NCBI RefSeq assembly: GCF_905171765.1
Contig: NC_053392.1
Coordinates: 451,892,722 to 451,956,721, forward strand
Length of the DNA stretch: 64,000 nucleotides
Direction: 5' to 3'
Source: Bufo bufo
Lineage: Eukaryota > Chordata > Amphibia > Anura > Bufonidae
Shown in pieces: positions 21,091 to 31,630 of the stretch. The notes under the pieces were generated by a model. It worked only from the letters and a program-made list of their open reading frames with translations, did no database searches and was not told where the DNA came from. A program made the position numbers and the translations under genes. How positions within the stretch are numbered: the first letter of the stretch is position 1; each line of letters starts with the position of its first letter.

Positions 21091-22472
21091 TTTTCTCGGA
21101 ACGGGGAGAGAACATAAAACCCTTCCCTTTCTGTCTTCCTGATCTCCAGTTTTCCGTCTTACTCCTTTTATTTTGAAAACTAACCTTTTTTTGGGGACGA
21201 AAAAAAAAGGAGCTTTCCTCTTCTTTTTATCCTCTGGGAAGTTCTTTTTGGAATCAGAAGCTTTCTCTAGAATTTTATCTAAGTCCTGACCAAAGAGAAG
21301 GTTACCATAAAACGGGATGTTACATAATTTTGCTTTGGAACCTGTGTCTCTGGACCAAGCTTTTAGCCAAAGTGCCCTTCTAGAGTTATTGGCTAGAGCC
21401 GTAGCTCTTGCGGCCAGCCTAACAGAATCCGCTGTTGTGTCTGACAAAAAGTCTACTGCTTTTAATAAGAGAGGGAAGGAGTCTGCAAAGTTTTCGTATG
21501 GGGTATTGGATTTTAATAGTATATCTAGTTGTTCCAACCAACTTTTTAGGGACCTAGCTACGGATGTGGCCACGATATTAGGTATAAATAAAGCCGCGAC
21601 CGCATCCCAGGTTCTTTTAAGGTTAGCATCCACTTTTTTGTCCATAGGATCACGCAATGATCCTGTATCTTCAAATGGTAAAGAAGACCCTTTAGCTAGT
21701 TTGGAGAGTGAAACATCAATTTTAGGACAATTCAAGAATGGGGATAATTCTTCTTCGTCGAAAGGAAGCCTTTTCCTAATTGTTCGGGGTAGGAAAACTT
21801 TCCTGTCTGGGTTTTTCCACCCCCTCAAGATGAGAGACTGTAGATTTTTGTGTACAGGAAATACCCTTTTTTTCTTGGTTTCTAATACTGAAAACATTCT
21901 ATCCTGGGCGGACCTATGTATTTTTTCTTCTTTAATTTCCATGGTATCCCTGACCGCTTTCAATAGATCGTTTATATCGTCAAATGAAAATAGATAATTT
22001 TTAAAATCTCCATCAGAGTCAGAATTATTACTATTCTCATCGCTATCTGAAGAAACATCAGAGGAAGATGAAGAGGTTTTTAAGGGGGATTTTTTCCTGG
22101 GCCCCTGTTTTGATGTTGATGGAACGCTAGCGGCTGCAGAAAAATCTGAGAAAGCGGATTTTATTTCTTTGTTAATCAGGCACTGCAATTCCTGTTTTAA
22201 AGACGGGACTTCTTCCCTGACAATGCTATCAATGCATTTCCCACAAAGTTTTTTAGCATAATTATCGGGGAGTTTGGCCGAACACACGCGACATCTAGGA
22301 ATTTTAGATTTCTGCGTTATTTTAGGCCCTACAGAACTATCTTTGTCACTCTTCCATACAAAAAAAGGGGAAAGATGAGAAAGGCTTAGTAACAGTGCAA
22401 GCAGCATTCCATACTCACAACCTGGATGTCACTCACAGCTACAGGTTGGTCCATAGCTTCCTCCTGATCCAT
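21091..22472 (-). CDS. DIRS-1 gag-like gene with a 68-nt intron
   Basis: A putative structural protein. Proposed exon 1 is 22472-22419 (ATG at 22472, protein MDQEEAMDQPVAVSDIQV), intron gtgagt...ag at 22418-22351 (68 nt, with a T-rich 3' part), exon 2 from 22350. Splicing is phase 0 and avoids translating the intron as a leucine-rich peptide. Exon 2 has a CRVCSAKL...CGKCIDSI zinc-binding-like pair of CxxC motifs, an Asp/Ser-rich acidic stretch, then KKKRVFPVHKNL and DPMDKKVDANLKRTW, both conserved in DIRS-2. The frame runs without a stop into the pol region, so gag and pol may be expressed as one frame or the gag stop may be lost. Confidence 0.75.
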
Positions 22473-23129
22473 ATGTGCGGATATCTGAGGCTGCAGGAAA
22501 GCTTGCAATCTCTCTGGTCAGAGGCCGACATCCGACTTGACCAGGGCGCCAGTTTTTAAACCTACGTATGGCCGGAAGTCTCCCCAGGACCTCAGACGTC
22601 ACCCAGGCTGGCGACTCTCAGGCTACCACAATTAGGCCCCCAGATGACGTCACCCGCCGGAGCCGAGAATCTCGGGCAACGGGCGGCCTAGATACCGGAA
22701 GTACTCCTTTGAGTGTCCGTTTGCCGCGGTCTGCCACTACGCGCTGGCGCGCGCGAGTTTTGAACAGGAAGAGGACCGCGGCAGGCCTCCATGGAACGGA
22801 CTTACTTGCCCAAGGTAAGACTGTGGCTGGCGCAATGCACCCGCCATCCGCGATAGCTCCCGACCGGAGCACGAACGTAGTTCCTATCTTTTGCCTGGCA
22901 GGGACAGGAAGACACTGCAGATAAGTGAGGAGGCGGGCCCTTTTGAACCTTCCTGTCCCTGCCTGGCTGGAGGAGGAGGATAATCTCCAAGTAAGGTGCC
23001 GTCATGGAGGGGAGGGGAAAAATTAGATTAATATACAAGACCAATTAAAAAGTTATTTTAAAACAGAAATGTTTGTCTACTGAAAAGTATGTACAGTATA
23101 TGCACTCAATAATTGGTCGGTTCTCCTTT

Positions 23130-24040
23130 TGATTGAATTACTGCATCAATGTGGCATGACATGGAGGCAATCAGCCTGCGGCACTGCTGAGGTGTTATGG
23201 AAGCCCAGGCTGCTTTGATAGCGGCCATAAGCTTGTCTGCATCGCTGGGTCTGGTGTCTCATCTTCATCTTGACAATATGCCACAGATTCTCTATTGCGT
23301 TCAGGTCAGACGAGTTTGCTGGCCAATCAAGCACAGTGATAACGTGGTTATAACACCAGGTATTGGCACTTTTACAGTGTGGGCAGGTGCCAAGACCCGT
23401 GCTAGGAAATCAAATCAGCATCTCTATAAATCTTGTTAGCAGAGGGAAGCATGAAGTGCACTAAAATTTGGACATAACAGTAGATGACATGGCTCACCAA
23501 ACCATCAATGACTGTGGAAATGTCACAATGGACCGCAAGCAACTTAGGCTGTGTGCCTCTCCACTGTTCCTCCAGACTCAGACCTTGATTTTCAAAAGAA
23601 ATTCAAAATAGACTTTCATCTGAAAACAGGACTTTGGACCATTGAGCAACAGTCCGATCCTTTTTCCCCCTCAGCTTCGGTAAGATGCTTTTGACATAGT
23701 CTCTGGGTCATGAGTGGCTTGAAACAAGAAATGCGTGTGGTGGCTTTTGAAGCACTGACTTTCATCCACAGTCAAATCCTTGTGAATCCCCCCCATATTC
23801 TTTAATGGCCTTTTCTTGACAATATTTTCCACGCTGTGGTCATCCCTGTTGCTTGTACACCTTTTTTTAACACACTTTTTCTTTGCACTCTCTATAAATA
23901 TGCTGGGATCTCTCAGCACTCTGAACAGCCAGCTTCTTTAGCAATGACCTTCTGCGGCTTAATCTTCTTGTGGAGGGCGTCAATGAGTGTCCTCTGGATA
24001 ACGGTCATGTCAGTTTTTCCCATGATTGTGTAGACTACTG
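23130..24040 (-). pseudogene. Tc1-like transposase, decayed (minus strand)
   Basis: The minus-strand text LDWPANSSDLNAIENLWHIV near 23290-23340 is the [14 protein letters not shown] block carrying the final Glu of DD34E Tc1 transposases. Upstream parts (23670-24033) are in broken frames, including a start near 24020. Multiple frameshifts. Confidence 0.85.
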
Positions 24041-24147
24041 AAATAGACTGTGGGACCATTTAACGTGTTTTGTGTTGCATGGTCTTACCTTATGCAACAT
24101 TTATAAAATATGTCACTTGTTTGATAAACTTGTCTTATCCTTAAACC

Positions 24148-25498
24148 TAGGGGTGGGCGATATGGCCTAAAATTTATATTGCGATATAATTTTAAGCATG
24201 TGCGATATGCGATATATATTGCGATATATTGTTTTCTATATTGGGGGGTGTTTAAACTTTTTTTTTTTTTACTTTTTATTTAATAACTATTAGCCTCCTT
24301 AAGGGCTAGAACCCTTGTCATATTCACCCCAATAGAGCTCTATTAGGGTGAATAGGACTTTACACTCTCCCTGCTGCCCTGTGCTTTGTGCACACAACAG
24401 CAGGGAGCTGACCATGGCAGCCAGCCTCTCATGTGCCCCCCCCCAGCCTTTGATCTGCTCCCCCCCCCCAGCCTCTTATCTGCTCCCCCCCCCCAGCCTC
24501 TTATCTGCTCCCCCCCCCCAGCCTCTTATGTGCTCCCCCCCCCCAGCCTCTTATGTGCTCCCCCCCCAGCCTCTTATCTGCTCCCCCCCCAGCCTCTTAT
24601 CTGCTCCCCCCCCAGCCTCTTATCTGCTTCCCCCCCCCCAGCCTCTTATCTGCTCCCCCCCCCCCAGCCTCTTATCTGCTCCCCCCCAGCCTCTTATCTG
24701 CTTCCCCCCCAGCCTCTTATCTGCCCCCCCCCCAGCCTCTTATCTGCTCCCCCCCAGCCTCTTATCTGCCCCCCCCCCCCGCCTCTTATCTGCCCCCCTA
24801 TGGTAGCCTCTTATCTGCTCCCCCCCAGCCTCTTATCTGCTTCCCCCCCCAGCCTCTTATCTGCTCCCCCCCCCCAGCCTCTTATCTGCTCCCCCCCAGC
24901 CTCTTATCTGCCCCCCCCCCCGCCTCTTATCTGCCCCCCTATGGTAGCCTCTTATCTGCTCCCCCCCAGCCTCTTATCTGCCCCCCCCCCCCAGCCTCTT
25001 ATCTGCCCCCCTATGCTATAAGCATTAGCAATGCGCCGCACAGACAGAAGGAGCGACCGGCGGCCACGGCGCACGCGAGTATAATGCTGCTCACTAACAT
25101 ACCATGGCAGCCAGAGCCTTAGTAGCGTCCTGGCTACCATGGTAACCGATCGGAGCCCCAGCTTTACACTGCTGGGACTCCGATCGGAACTGCCCACTGC
25201 CTCCAATGATGGGGGGAGGAGGGGGACCCTGTGGGATATGGCCGGCCACAGTCCCTCCCCTCCTCCTCCTACTCTGTCCTCTCCTCATTGGTGTTCAGCG
25301 GCAGCCGCGCACAGTGGGGAGGGAGGGACTCCCTCCTTCTCCCTCCACTGTGCCGGCCGGCAGGCTCAGGAGTAAATGGTGCGCGCAGAGAGCGCAAACA
25401 TATCGCGGTCCGGCGATATAGGCGATATGGCGAAAATCCATATCGTGGCCCAAATTTATATCGCATATCGCCTATATCGCCTATACCGCCCACCCCTA
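24148..25498. mobile_element. hAT-like MITE with internal minisatellite
   Basis: A 1351-bp element from TAGGGGTGGGCGATATGGCC to CGCCCACCCCTA with a perfect 8-bp duplication CTTAAACC (24140-24147, 25499-25506). The subterminal regions are rich in GCGATAT motifs on both sides. About 580 bp of the middle is a C-rich tandem repeat. Confidence 0.93.
24430..25012. repeat. C-rich minisatellite (CAGCCTCTTATCTGCTCC units)
   Basis: About twenty units of 22-29 bp made of CAGCCTCTTATCTGCTCC plus a C-run of variable length; a higher-order block with 'ctatggtagcctc' occurs twice (near 24795 and 24940). It produces Pro-rich open frames in all three plus-strand frames, which are not genes. Confidence 0.95.
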
Positions 25499-25506
25499 CT
25501 TAAACC

Positions 25507-25753
25507 TAACATTTGCCAAGAAAAGCTGCTCCAGTTTTCCTACTCCACCTTCCTACTAGAAGGAAGGTTGTGACTTTTTAACCCTTTCGCTACCAGCGTC
25601 ATACATGTACGGCACTGGAGCGAGGGGTAAACATGGTGCCTGCTTGCGTGTCCACTCTCTCTGATAATAAATTGTTCTTTATGTATGGCAGGGAATGCGA
25701 TTTAGGGGAATCTCACACTGCAGCAATGGCACGACTGTTGTACAGTGACTAGA
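25507..25753. other. Unclassified sequence between hAT MITE and DIRS-2
   Basis: Contains 'ctaccagcgtcatacatgta', similar to text near 33105-33170, so probably part of an unclassified dispersed repeat. No coding sequence. Confidence 0.4.
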
Positions 25754-26034
25754 AAGCCGGTAATTACTCACCGGTAATTCTGTTTCCTCATGGTCACGAC
25801 AGCACCACCAGAAAGATGGACTCCACCCCCAGGGACAGGAAACCTAGAGCACAAAAGGAAGCACTTCCTTCCCCTTCATCAGTGAATTACAGAGATCTAG
25901 GAAGCCTTCCAGTTAGTTAACATCTTAAACACATACAACTTAAACAACCAAAGAACAGGCTAACACTTATTTTTTAACCACACCCCGTGAACACCACTTG
26001 TGCACAAACAAAAATAGAAGGGTGGGAAGTCCCG

Positions 26035-26110
26035 TGGTGCTGTCGTGACCATGAGGAAACAATTACCGGTGAGTTATTACCGGCTTCCCCCCTGTCATGA
26101 CAGCACCACC
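26035..26110 (-). repeat. DIRS-2 internal complementary region
   Basis: 'caattaccggtgagttatta' (complement of the left end) is joined to 'cccccctgtcatgacagcac' (complement of the right end), as in DIRS-1 but with different sequence. Confidence 0.9.
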
Positions 26111-26161
26111 AGAGAGAATACCAGAGAAAAAAATTAGGGTGGGACCACCGCCTGAAGCACT

Positions 26162-27130
26162 TTACGGCCAAAAGTTAAGGAAGAAAAGGAACCCCACGTC
26201 CAGTCTATAGTGACGGAAAAAAGTGTGTGGAGACGACCAGGTAGCCGCCCTGCAAATCTGGTCAATGGAGGCCCCTCTCCTTTCTGCCCAGGAAGATGCC
26301 ACAGCCCGAGTGGAATGGGCCTTCAGATTATCCGGAGGAGACAAACCTGCAGAGACATAAGCTGTAGAAATGCCCTGCCTGATCCATCTAGAGATGGTGT
26401 CTCCTCTTACTTTGTCCCCTTTATTTGGCCCTGACACCTGAATAAAGAGTCTATCAGACTTCCTGAAATCTTTAGTCCTGTCTATGTATTCCAGGACACA
26501 TCTACGTACATCCAACATATGAAAACACCTTTCTCCTTCGGAAGAGGTATTAGCACAGAAGGAGAGCAGCACCACTTCCTGGGACATATGAAAAGCGGAG
26601 ACCACCTTGGGCAGAAATGCTGGAACCGGTTAAAAGATTTTTCTGTCTTCTAGGATCTGAGTATAGGGCTCTCTGACAGATAAGGCTGCTAACTGCCCTA
26701 CCCTACGAGCCGATGTCACTGCCACCAAGAGGGCGGTCTTCTGAACTAGCAGTCTGAGAGGAACATCAGCTAAGGGCTCAAAAGGACCTACACATAAGGA
26801 CTGAAGAACCACTGAAAGATCCCAAGTTGGCGATCGTATCGGTACGGATAACTGCAGTCTCTTGACTGACTTAAGGAATCTGATGATCCAGAGATGATCC
26901 GCAATCTTCTGGCCAAACAAAGCTCCCAAGGCAGAAACCTGAACTTTGAAAATGGCCACACTCAACCCCTTTTCCAGACCTTCCTGCAGGAAATCCAAAA
27001 TATCCGCCAAACTGGGTTTTTCCAGGTCAAATGAAGCAAGGTTAATAGTGGACAGAAATTTTCTCCAGATCCTGACAAATCTTATACGTAACTTCTTTCC
27101 TGCTGGCTTGTAACGTGGAGATGACGGCAT
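26162..27130 (-). pseudogene. DIRS-2 tyrosine recombinase (one nonsense codon)
   Basis: Open in one frame from ATG at 27130 to 26162 apart from a single TAA at about 26632-26630. Blocks: ADILDFLQEGLEKGLSV, DHLWIIRFLKSVKRL, the first Arg in AVTSARRVGQLAAL, FLPKVVSAFHMSQEVV, the H-x-x-R pair in KAHSTRAVASSWAE, and the Tyr in TFFRHYRLDV. The last few residues differ from DIRS-1, suggesting a frameshift at the C terminus near 26190. Confidence 0.9.
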
Positions 27131-27154
27131 CAGACAATCTCTTAGCTTTTAAGG

Positions 27155-27650
27155 TTAACCTTTCAAAAGCCAAGCCGCCAAATGGAGATTGAGCACCTCC
27201 GGATGACATACTGGGCCCTGTAAGATTAGGTTGGGAAGCTCCGGAAGGAGCCAGGGATCCCCTAGCGACATGGCTCTTAGACAGGAGAACCAAGCCCTCC
27301 GAGGCCAAAAGGGAGCCATCAGGATGACTTTTGTCCTTTCTTCCTTTATCTTTTTGATAACTCTGGGGACCAGTGCCAGCGGGGGAAAAGTGTACGCTAG
27401 GTCCCAATCCCATTTTTGAGATAAAGCGTCCACTGCTAGAGGTCCGTCCACCGGAGATAGGGAGTAAAATCTGCTGACTTGCCTGTTTACTCTCGTGGCA
27501 AAGAGATCTATCTGAGGCTTGCCCCATAAGGCCGAGATCTTCCGGAACACCTCTGGATTTAACTTCCACTATCCTTGACGAATCCGGTGTCTGCTGAGAT
27601 AGTCTGCTCTCAGGTTCAGGTCTCCTCTTAAGTGAACCGCTGATATTGAA
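27155..27650 (-). pseudogene. DIRS-2 RNase H end and following domain
   Basis: Near 27640-27590 the minus strand reads SAVHLRGDLNLRADYLSR in a different frame, the usual end of an RNase H domain. From 27550 the frame reads KPQIDLFATRVNRQVSRF, AYTFPPLALVPRVIKKIKEE and ILMAPFWPRRAWFSCL. This corresponds to the domain placed between RNase H and recombinase in DIRS pol, often described as methyltransferase-like; a catalytic motif was not confirmed. Confidence 0.65.
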
Positions 27651-27679
27651 TTTAGTCAGGATTCTGCCAGAGAGAAACT

Positions 27680-28287
27680 TTTCCTTGGACTCTGCCACCA
27701 GCAGGAAGTCGTCCAAATACGGGATGACGATGCCACCCCCCTCTCTGATGTGGACAGCCATCTCGGCAATGATCTTTGTGAAGATCCTTGGAGCGACGGC
27801 AATTTCGAATGGTAGGGCACAGAACTGTAGGTGCAACAGATGGGAGTTTACATGAACTGCCAACCTTAGGTACTTCTGGAAGTCCTTGTGGATGGGCACA
27901 TGGAGGTAGGCGTCCCTTAGGTCTAGAGATGCCCTATAACAGTCCTTTATTAACAGATTTATCGTTGACTTCAGGGTCTCCATCTTGAACCGATGGTAAG
28001 TGAGAAACTGATTCAGAGGCTTCAGATTTATGATGACTCTGAAGGTTCCGTTCGGCTTTTTTTATAAGGAAGAGAGTCGAATAGAAACCCTGACCTATTT
28101 CTTCTGCTGGAACCGGAACACTTTTTCCATCAGTGATAAGACTTCCAGCTGGAGAGAAGACAGACCCGAGGGACCCGGTGGACATTTTGTGACTATGTAA
28201 CGGGTAGGTGGCAGGCTGATGAACTAGAGACGGAGACCTTCCCTTATGGTCTCCAGGACCCATGTACTCCTTGAAATTAACTGCCAC
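27680..28287 (-). pseudogene. DIRS-2 reverse transcriptase, truncated
   Basis: N-terminal pieces near 28130-28060 read PVPAEEIGQGFYSTLFLIKK. From 27983 the frame has YRASLDLRDAYLHVPIHK (motif A), LQFCALPFEIAVAPRIFTKI and the catalytic VIPYLDDFLLVAES near 27715. Right after this the sequence jumps into RNase H C-terminal text, so roughly 0.6 kb compared with DIRS-1 is missing. A frameshift lies near 28060, in the same A-rich KKP region that is shifted in DIRS-1. Confidence 0.88.
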
Positions 28288-28299
28288 TCCGCCAAGAAG

Positions 28300-29854
28300 T
28301 TTCTTAGCCTGCCACCTACCCGCAAGACCCAGTCATTGGGGGCTGGGCTTTTTAGAGGAGGAAGAGGAGGACTGGTTAAACATAAAGCAGCTACCTTTTA
28401 CGGGAACCCCTCCATCTAAAGCCTGACTGGCCTCTACCTCTATCCTGGCCCCCTTCCCTTCGCACAAAAGTAACGGTATTGCCTGAAGGACTGAGGCAGA
28501 GGGAACCCTTTCTTCTTATCTCCCGCTTTTTCTAACAAATCTGTGAGGACCAAACCAGAAAGCAACTGGCCCTCACATGGTATGGCACACAATTTATTTT
28601 TGGAGCCGAGATCCCCTGACCAGTTCTTTACCTATAGAGCGCACCTAGCCGAGTTAGTCAAGGCCCCAGCCCTAGCGGACAGCCTCAGGGTATCCGAAGA
28701 AGAGTCCGCCAAGAAGGCGGCCGCTTGCCTAATTGCGGGAAGAGAGGCAAACAGTTGCTCCTTAGGAACTTCATTTTGGATATCTGCTGAGAGCTGGTCA
28801 ATCCATAATATCATGGACCTAGCCACTGAGGTACCCGCTATGCTTGGTTTAAGAGATGCCCCCGTGGACTCCCAGGTTCTCTTAAGGAACCCCTCCGCCT
28901 TTTTATCCATGGGCTCACTAAGAGACCCCAAATCTTCAAAAGGTAGAGAACCCTTTCTAGAAATCTTGGCAATAGTCACATCAATTTTTAGGCGGATGAT
29001 CCCAGGAACTGGTCTCTGCGTCATCAAAGGGGTATTTCCTCTTTATGGCCCTAGAAATAAACGATTTCTTATTCGGGTTCTCCCATTCCCATTTAATAAG
29101 TTGGGACATAGTCTGGTGAATAGGGAAAATTTTCCTTTTCTTTACTTCAAGACCCTCAAACATGATGTCCTGGATAGATTTCTGCTCTCTAGCCTCTTCC
29201 AGATCCATAGCTGATCTTACTGCCTTGACCAACTGATCCGTATCTTCACATGGAAATAACGGTCTGCCTGACATATCATCTTCAGACCTTTCTGACTCTT
29301 CTCCTGCATAAACGTAAGAGAAATAGCTGGAGCAAAATCATATATACAAAAATATACATCGAAGTAAAGGTCTGACAAGCCGCAGACTATACCCGAGTCC
29401 GAATGGGCCATAATTAAACCTTCTTCCTCAACGTCAGATGGCACTGGGACAGAAGGGGCAACTGCCGGCTGAGGTGCAGGTGACGTAAGCGCTGGCAAAA
29501 CTCCTCTTAGGTAGGCTTCTATTTGGTTCTTGACCATGTGCTGCATCTGGGGTAGTAATGACGGCGTTTCTTGCGCAATAACCTTATTAGTGCAGCTGAC
29601 ACAATTAGGCTTATTATAGTCAGCCGCAAGACTGACTTTGCACATGGCACATTCTTTGCTCTTAACCTTTTTATATTTCCTGGGACCCTCATCCTAAAAA
29701 GAAAAAAGTAACCATACCAAGGGTCAGGAAAAAAACTATTCACAAGCCAAACACAAACACTCACCACCTCGCCCCACGGTACTGTAAATGGGACCTTGGT
29801 AGAAGATTCTGAGCGAGCACTCCTGGAGCCCGTATCCTCACTGGAGACACTCAT
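28300..29854 (-). pseudogene. DIRS-2 gag-like gene with a 71-nt intron, frameshifted
   Basis: Proposed exon 1 is 29854-29765, 30 codons beginning MSVSSEDTGSRSARSESS; intron gtgagt...ttttttctttttag at 29764-29694 (71 nt); exon 2 starts at 29693 in phase 0 with DEGPRKYKKVKSKECAMCK and continues to NCVSCTNKVI, again a pair of CxxC motifs. Downstream text in other frames includes KKRKIFPIHQTMSQL and EPMDKKAEGFLKRTW, matching DIRS-1 gag. At least two frameshifts and a stop (near 29400-29000) inactivate it. Confidence 0.75.
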
Positions 29855-30460
29855 CTTCTGGGCAAACACCCCCTCCTGGAAGCTGAATCACCGACACTGG
29901 CTGTTCAGTTCACTTAATGGAGGCAGAACTGCAGCCAAAGGAACTCCTCCTCCCCAGCCCCATGTGATCTTGGTCCCGCCTCCAAAATGGCAGCAGCTAT
30001 CAGCGCTCCCAGCGCAACCACGCCGGAGCACCGGACCCTTCCTTCACACCACCCGCAGCTGTAATACAGCTGAAGCGGTAAGCTTTCCAACTAACCTGCC
30101 GCGGCCCCTCCCGCAGTACGAGCGGGCCGCGGCGAGGAGCGGGCGGTGGGAGCAGGAGGCAGGCGGCAAGTCAAAGGACCTGCAGCTGGGGGTGAACGAA
30201 CCGGCTCTACACCGGGAGCCATACGGTGGACCTAGCTACCATGAACTACAGGGCTAGCTACCATGAACTACAGGGATTTCTAACTACCACGGTCCCCCAG
30301 CCAGACCCTACACACAGCCCACCAGGCTATGAGATTACTCCAGGCTTCCTAGGGACAGGAAACCACTGATGAAGGGGAAGGAAGTGCTTCTTTTTGTGCT
30401 CTAGGTTTCCTGTCTCTGGGGGAGGAGTCCATCTCTCTGGTGGTGCTGTCGTGAGGGGGA

Positions 30461-31300
30461 AAAGGAAGTTTGCAAGTGACACTGTGGAGACATCCTTGAA
30501 AGTACTCCATAGAGTATCTATGGTATCCTCTCGAATACCTATTGGGTCGTAAACCTCCAAGAATTAATAACGCGGTGTATAAGCTTTGACAATATATATT
30601 GATCGCTGCACGGATACATGCAGTTCCAGATTGAATTCCCCCCCCCCCCTATCAGCAGTTATTCATAAAATCAACAGAATACTACTATATCAGAAACAAT
30701 GTGACGTTTCCTGATTCTAGAGAACACTTCTCTAAAATATGGAATCCATGGATGGACTGTGCTACGTCCCCTAACCTGATGTACTTTTTGTCTATATGAA
30801 CATGAGAGGAGGCGGTCTGAAGACTCGGCTTTAATTCGCTCCATTTCCTCATTTTAATAGAGAATGGTTTAACATAAACACCGAGATAGCAGGCTTGCTG
30901 CCTAAGTGTGAGGATAGCGCCATCAGGTTTAGGTCGGTTATTCGATGACGAAAACACAACTAGTTCGGTTTTTCAATGATTCAGTTTCAGACAGAGAGAG
31001 GACAGGATGTTAGAGACAGCGGACAGACTGTCACTTGTGTTCAGTAGTACAGCATGGGTGATATCACAGAAATAAGTATATAGTGGGGTATCAACTGCAT
31101 AGAGATGGTACAGGAAACCAAATCCGCCTGTCTAATAGGGGCTGTGTAGATGGAAAAGAGAAGATGACCAAGGACTGAACCCTGAAGAACCCCAACAGCA
31201 AGAGGGAAAGGAGGGGAGGTTGAGTCAGCGGATGATACACTGAACGCTGTCCTTAAGGACGATACAGTCGAGCATGGTGAGGAGGAGATGGTGATCTACA
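30461..31300. other. Unclassified repeat-like sequence, possible L1 trace
   Basis: The minus and plus strands show no intact frame. Plus-strand text VTFPDSREHFSKIWNPW near 30700 resembles an L1 ORF2 tail but is short. The part from about 31130 ('aaggactgaaccctgaagaa') continues after the MITE at 31631 and is probably one dispersed repeat of unknown class. Confidence 0.35.
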
Positions 31301-31308
31301 GTGTTAAA

Positions 31309-31622
31309 TAGGGATGAGCGAATAGACTTCGGATGAAACAATTAAAGTCGATTCGCATAAAACTTTGTTTCAATACTGTACGGAGCGAGCACTCAGTACA
31401 GTATTAGAATGTATTGGCTCAGATGAGTCGAAGTTATTACTTCGCAAACTCTCGCGAGACTTTGCATAAATACAGTAAAAATTTCCCGACCTCGGGTTCG
31501 GTTCCAAGGTACATTCTAATATTCTAATACTGTATAGAGCGCTCGCTCCGTACAGTATTGAAAGGGAGTTTTCTGAGAATCGACTTCGGATCTTTAATCC
31601 GAAGTCTATGCGCTCATCCCTA
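31309..31622. mobile_element. 314-bp hAT-like MITE
   Basis: TAGGGATGAGCGAATAGACT to AGTCTATGCGCTCATCCCTA, with an 8-bp duplication GTGTTAAA / GTGTTGAA (one mismatch) at 31301-31308 and 31623-31630. The arms contain 'cgacttcgga' and 'agtacagtatt' hairpins. Confidence 0.88.
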
Positions 31623-31630
31623 GTGTTGAA

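Larger units (their letters stand above)
18082..23021 (-). mobile_element. DIRS-type tyrosine-recombinase retrotransposon, element 1
   Basis: A 4.94-kb nearly complete element in the AFDN sense orientation. Inverted terminal repeats: about 18119-18225 and 22908-23010 are near-perfect complements (text 'catgacggcaccttacttgg'). An internal complementary region at about 18395-18480 contains the reverse complement of the left end directly joined to that of the right end (junction attcaac/ttttcccc), the hallmark that lets DIRS cDNA circularise. Gene order on the minus strand is gag, RT-RNase H (with a partly deleted following domain), then tyrosine recombinase. No target duplication is evident, as expected for integration by a recombinase. 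Confidence 0.93.
17901..24139 (-). mobile_element. Tc1-like transposon split by a DIRS element
   Basis: The left end CAGGTGCACCTCATTAAATT follows TA at 17899-17900. The text breaks at 18081 and resumes after the DIRS at 23022 ('aattagattaatatacaag'), continuing into a minus-strand transposase at 23130-24040. The right terminal repeat is degraded; the boundary at about 24139 is where the hAT MITE begins. Without the DIRS the copy is about 1.3 kb. Confidence 0.8.
25754..30460 (-). mobile_element. DIRS-type retrotransposon, element 2
   Basis: A 4.7-kb element, same orientation and order as DIRS-1 but divergent in sequence. The left end begins AAGCCGGTAATTACTCACCGG; the ends share inverted text ('ctagagcacaaaaggaagca' at 25851 against its complement near 30390; 'acagcaccaccag'). 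The internal complementary region is at 26035-26110. gag (29854-28300), pol (28287-27155) and recombinase (27130-26162) follow on the minus strand. Several frameshifts, one nonsense codon in the recombinase and a deletion in RT/RNase H. Confidence 0.92.

Noticed and set aside
21317..21997. 226-codon plus-strand frame
   Set aside because: Antisense shadow of the DIRS-1 gag-like gene, whose minus-strand reading has recognisable motifs.
24348..25122. Pro-rich open frames of 152, 211 and 189 codons on the plus strand
   Set aside because: Translations of the C-rich minisatellite inside a hAT MITE; no composition or splice signals of a gene.
28543..29214. 223-codon plus-strand frame
   Set aside because: Antisense shadow of DIRS-2 gag.
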